From assembly GCA_016765335.1 (NCBI GenBank), contig JAESQE010000100.1:1-5717 (forward strand): a stretch of 5,717 nt of DNA, read 5' to 3'. The DNA is from Planctomycetaceae bacterium (lineage in GTDB: Bacteria; Planctomycetota; Planctomycetia; Planctomycetales; Planctomycetaceae). This document shows, in pieces, positions 5,285 to 5,717 of the stretch. How positions within the stretch are numbered: position 1 is the first letter of the stretch; each line of letters opens with the position of its first letter. The notes under the pieces were generated by a model, which was not told the DNA's origin, ran no database searches, and saw only the letters and a program-made list of their open reading frames with translations. The translations under genes and the position numbers were made by a program.

Positions 5285-5717
5285 TTATTTTATAATTAAC
5301 ATCGAATTGCTCAATTGTCCAGTATTGGTCTCATTGGCAATGACTCGTAATTCGTTATGGATGCTTTTTACGCCCGGCTCTAAGTTGAGGTATATTTCAA
5401 CGAGCTTACGAGCCTGAGTGGTAGGAACAGAGCCAGTCAGAACCAGTACGCCATTATCTCGTCGGGTTAAACGGACTGATTGATATCCAGGCTTCAATGC
5501 TTGCAAGCGGAAAAGTTCTGCGTTTAATCCTGTCGTAAGACTTTTCGTGTTTCGTCGAGGAAACTGGAAGCCAATACGTGCTTGATAACGAATGGGACTA
5601 ATGGCAGCTTTTCTCGACTGATTTGCCTGATTTTGCTGTGCTCGTTGAAAATTGGGAATCCCCTGCCTGTTGAACGATTGTTGTCCCGCGGTTTCGTTCC
5701 CAATAAATCGGCCTGCG
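5285..5717 (-). CDS. BON-domain protein, 5' end off the window
   Basis: The frame is open from the right edge to TAA at 5285, leaving 143 C-terminal residues. The first two-thirds of the visible part is a Gln/Asn/Arg-rich low-complexity stretch (about 7-40), then IRYQARIGFQFPRR and a BON-like domain at about 66-125. Its signature is visible: GVLVLTGSVPTTQARKL, then LEPGVKSIHNELRV, i.e. the glycine-centred strand, an alpha helix, and PGV..I.N.L. BON domains usually occur in exported or membrane-associated proteins. A shorter frame starting at a TTG (5504-5506) would remove everything before the domain and is unlikely, since the frame continues without a stop. The gene is 98 bp upstream of the Cys-rich gene with a promoter between, so it may not share its transcript. 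Its role is unknown; the family call is fairly confident. Confidence 0.75.
   Translation of the reverse strand, partial: AGRFIGNETAGQQSFNRQGIPNFQRAQQNQANQSRKAAISPIRYQARIGFQFPRRNTKSLTTGLNAELFRLQALKPGYQSVRLTRRDNGVLVLTGSVPTTQARKLVEIYLNLEPGVKSIHNELRVIANETNTGQLSNSMLIIK

Noticed and set aside
5274..5323. TTGTCCAGT repeated at 5274-5282 and 5315-5323
   Set aside because: Nine bases only, one copy inside the BON gene and one just after it. No inverted symmetry or promoter relation, so chance is likely.

Overview
The window is one minus-strand block of heavy-metal efflux genes, read from right to left. The visible order is: a BON-domain protein (5' end off the right edge), a small Cys-rich exported protein, a very large CusB-type periplasmic adaptor, and a CusA-type RND pump (3' end off the left edge). 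The plus strand has no convincing gene. Copper or silver is the likeliest substrate, because the pump keeps the two periplasmic methionines of E. coli CusA and the adaptor carries several metal-binding modules. Zinc, cobalt or a mixed specificity is not excluded.

The likely host is a planctomycete (Planctomycetota), inferred from style only. The clues are the moderate GC content, an adaptor carrying CPV/LGSMG/CCxGC cysteine modules together with CP.CGM heavy-metal modules, a BON protein of the type common there, and weak Shine-Dalgarno sequences at several starts. No marker gene confirms this.

Layout. Positions 5285-5717 hold the end of the BON protein gene. Positions 5188-5284 are a short spacer with a good TTGACA-type promoter. 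Positions 4780-5187 encode a 135-residue protein with 14 cysteines and a lipobox-like signal peptide. Positions 4472-4779 are a roughly 300-bp non-coding stretch with a hairpin just after the Cys-rich gene, a 17-bp perfect palindrome 39 bp before the adaptor gene, and several short repeated boxes. Positions 2213-4471 encode the 752-residue adaptor, nearly twice the length of E. coli CusB (about 407). Positions 1-2216 encode the first 738 residues of the pump. Its ATG overlaps the adaptor stop (ATGA) and has a strong GGAGGG ribosome binding site, so the two are almost certainly co-translated. No outer-membrane CusC-type factor is visible; it could lie outside the window.

Working model (inference): the Cys-rich protein binds metal at the cell surface or in the periplasm. 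The adaptor, anchored by one N-terminal membrane helix, collects metal with two CP.CGM modules and two C-terminal TRASH/YHS-like cysteine modules and passes it to the pump. The most unusual features are the adaptor's four-module layout, two insertions in the pump (one adding two predicted membrane helices), the partly replaced methionine relay in the pump, and the uncharacterised Cys-rich protein.
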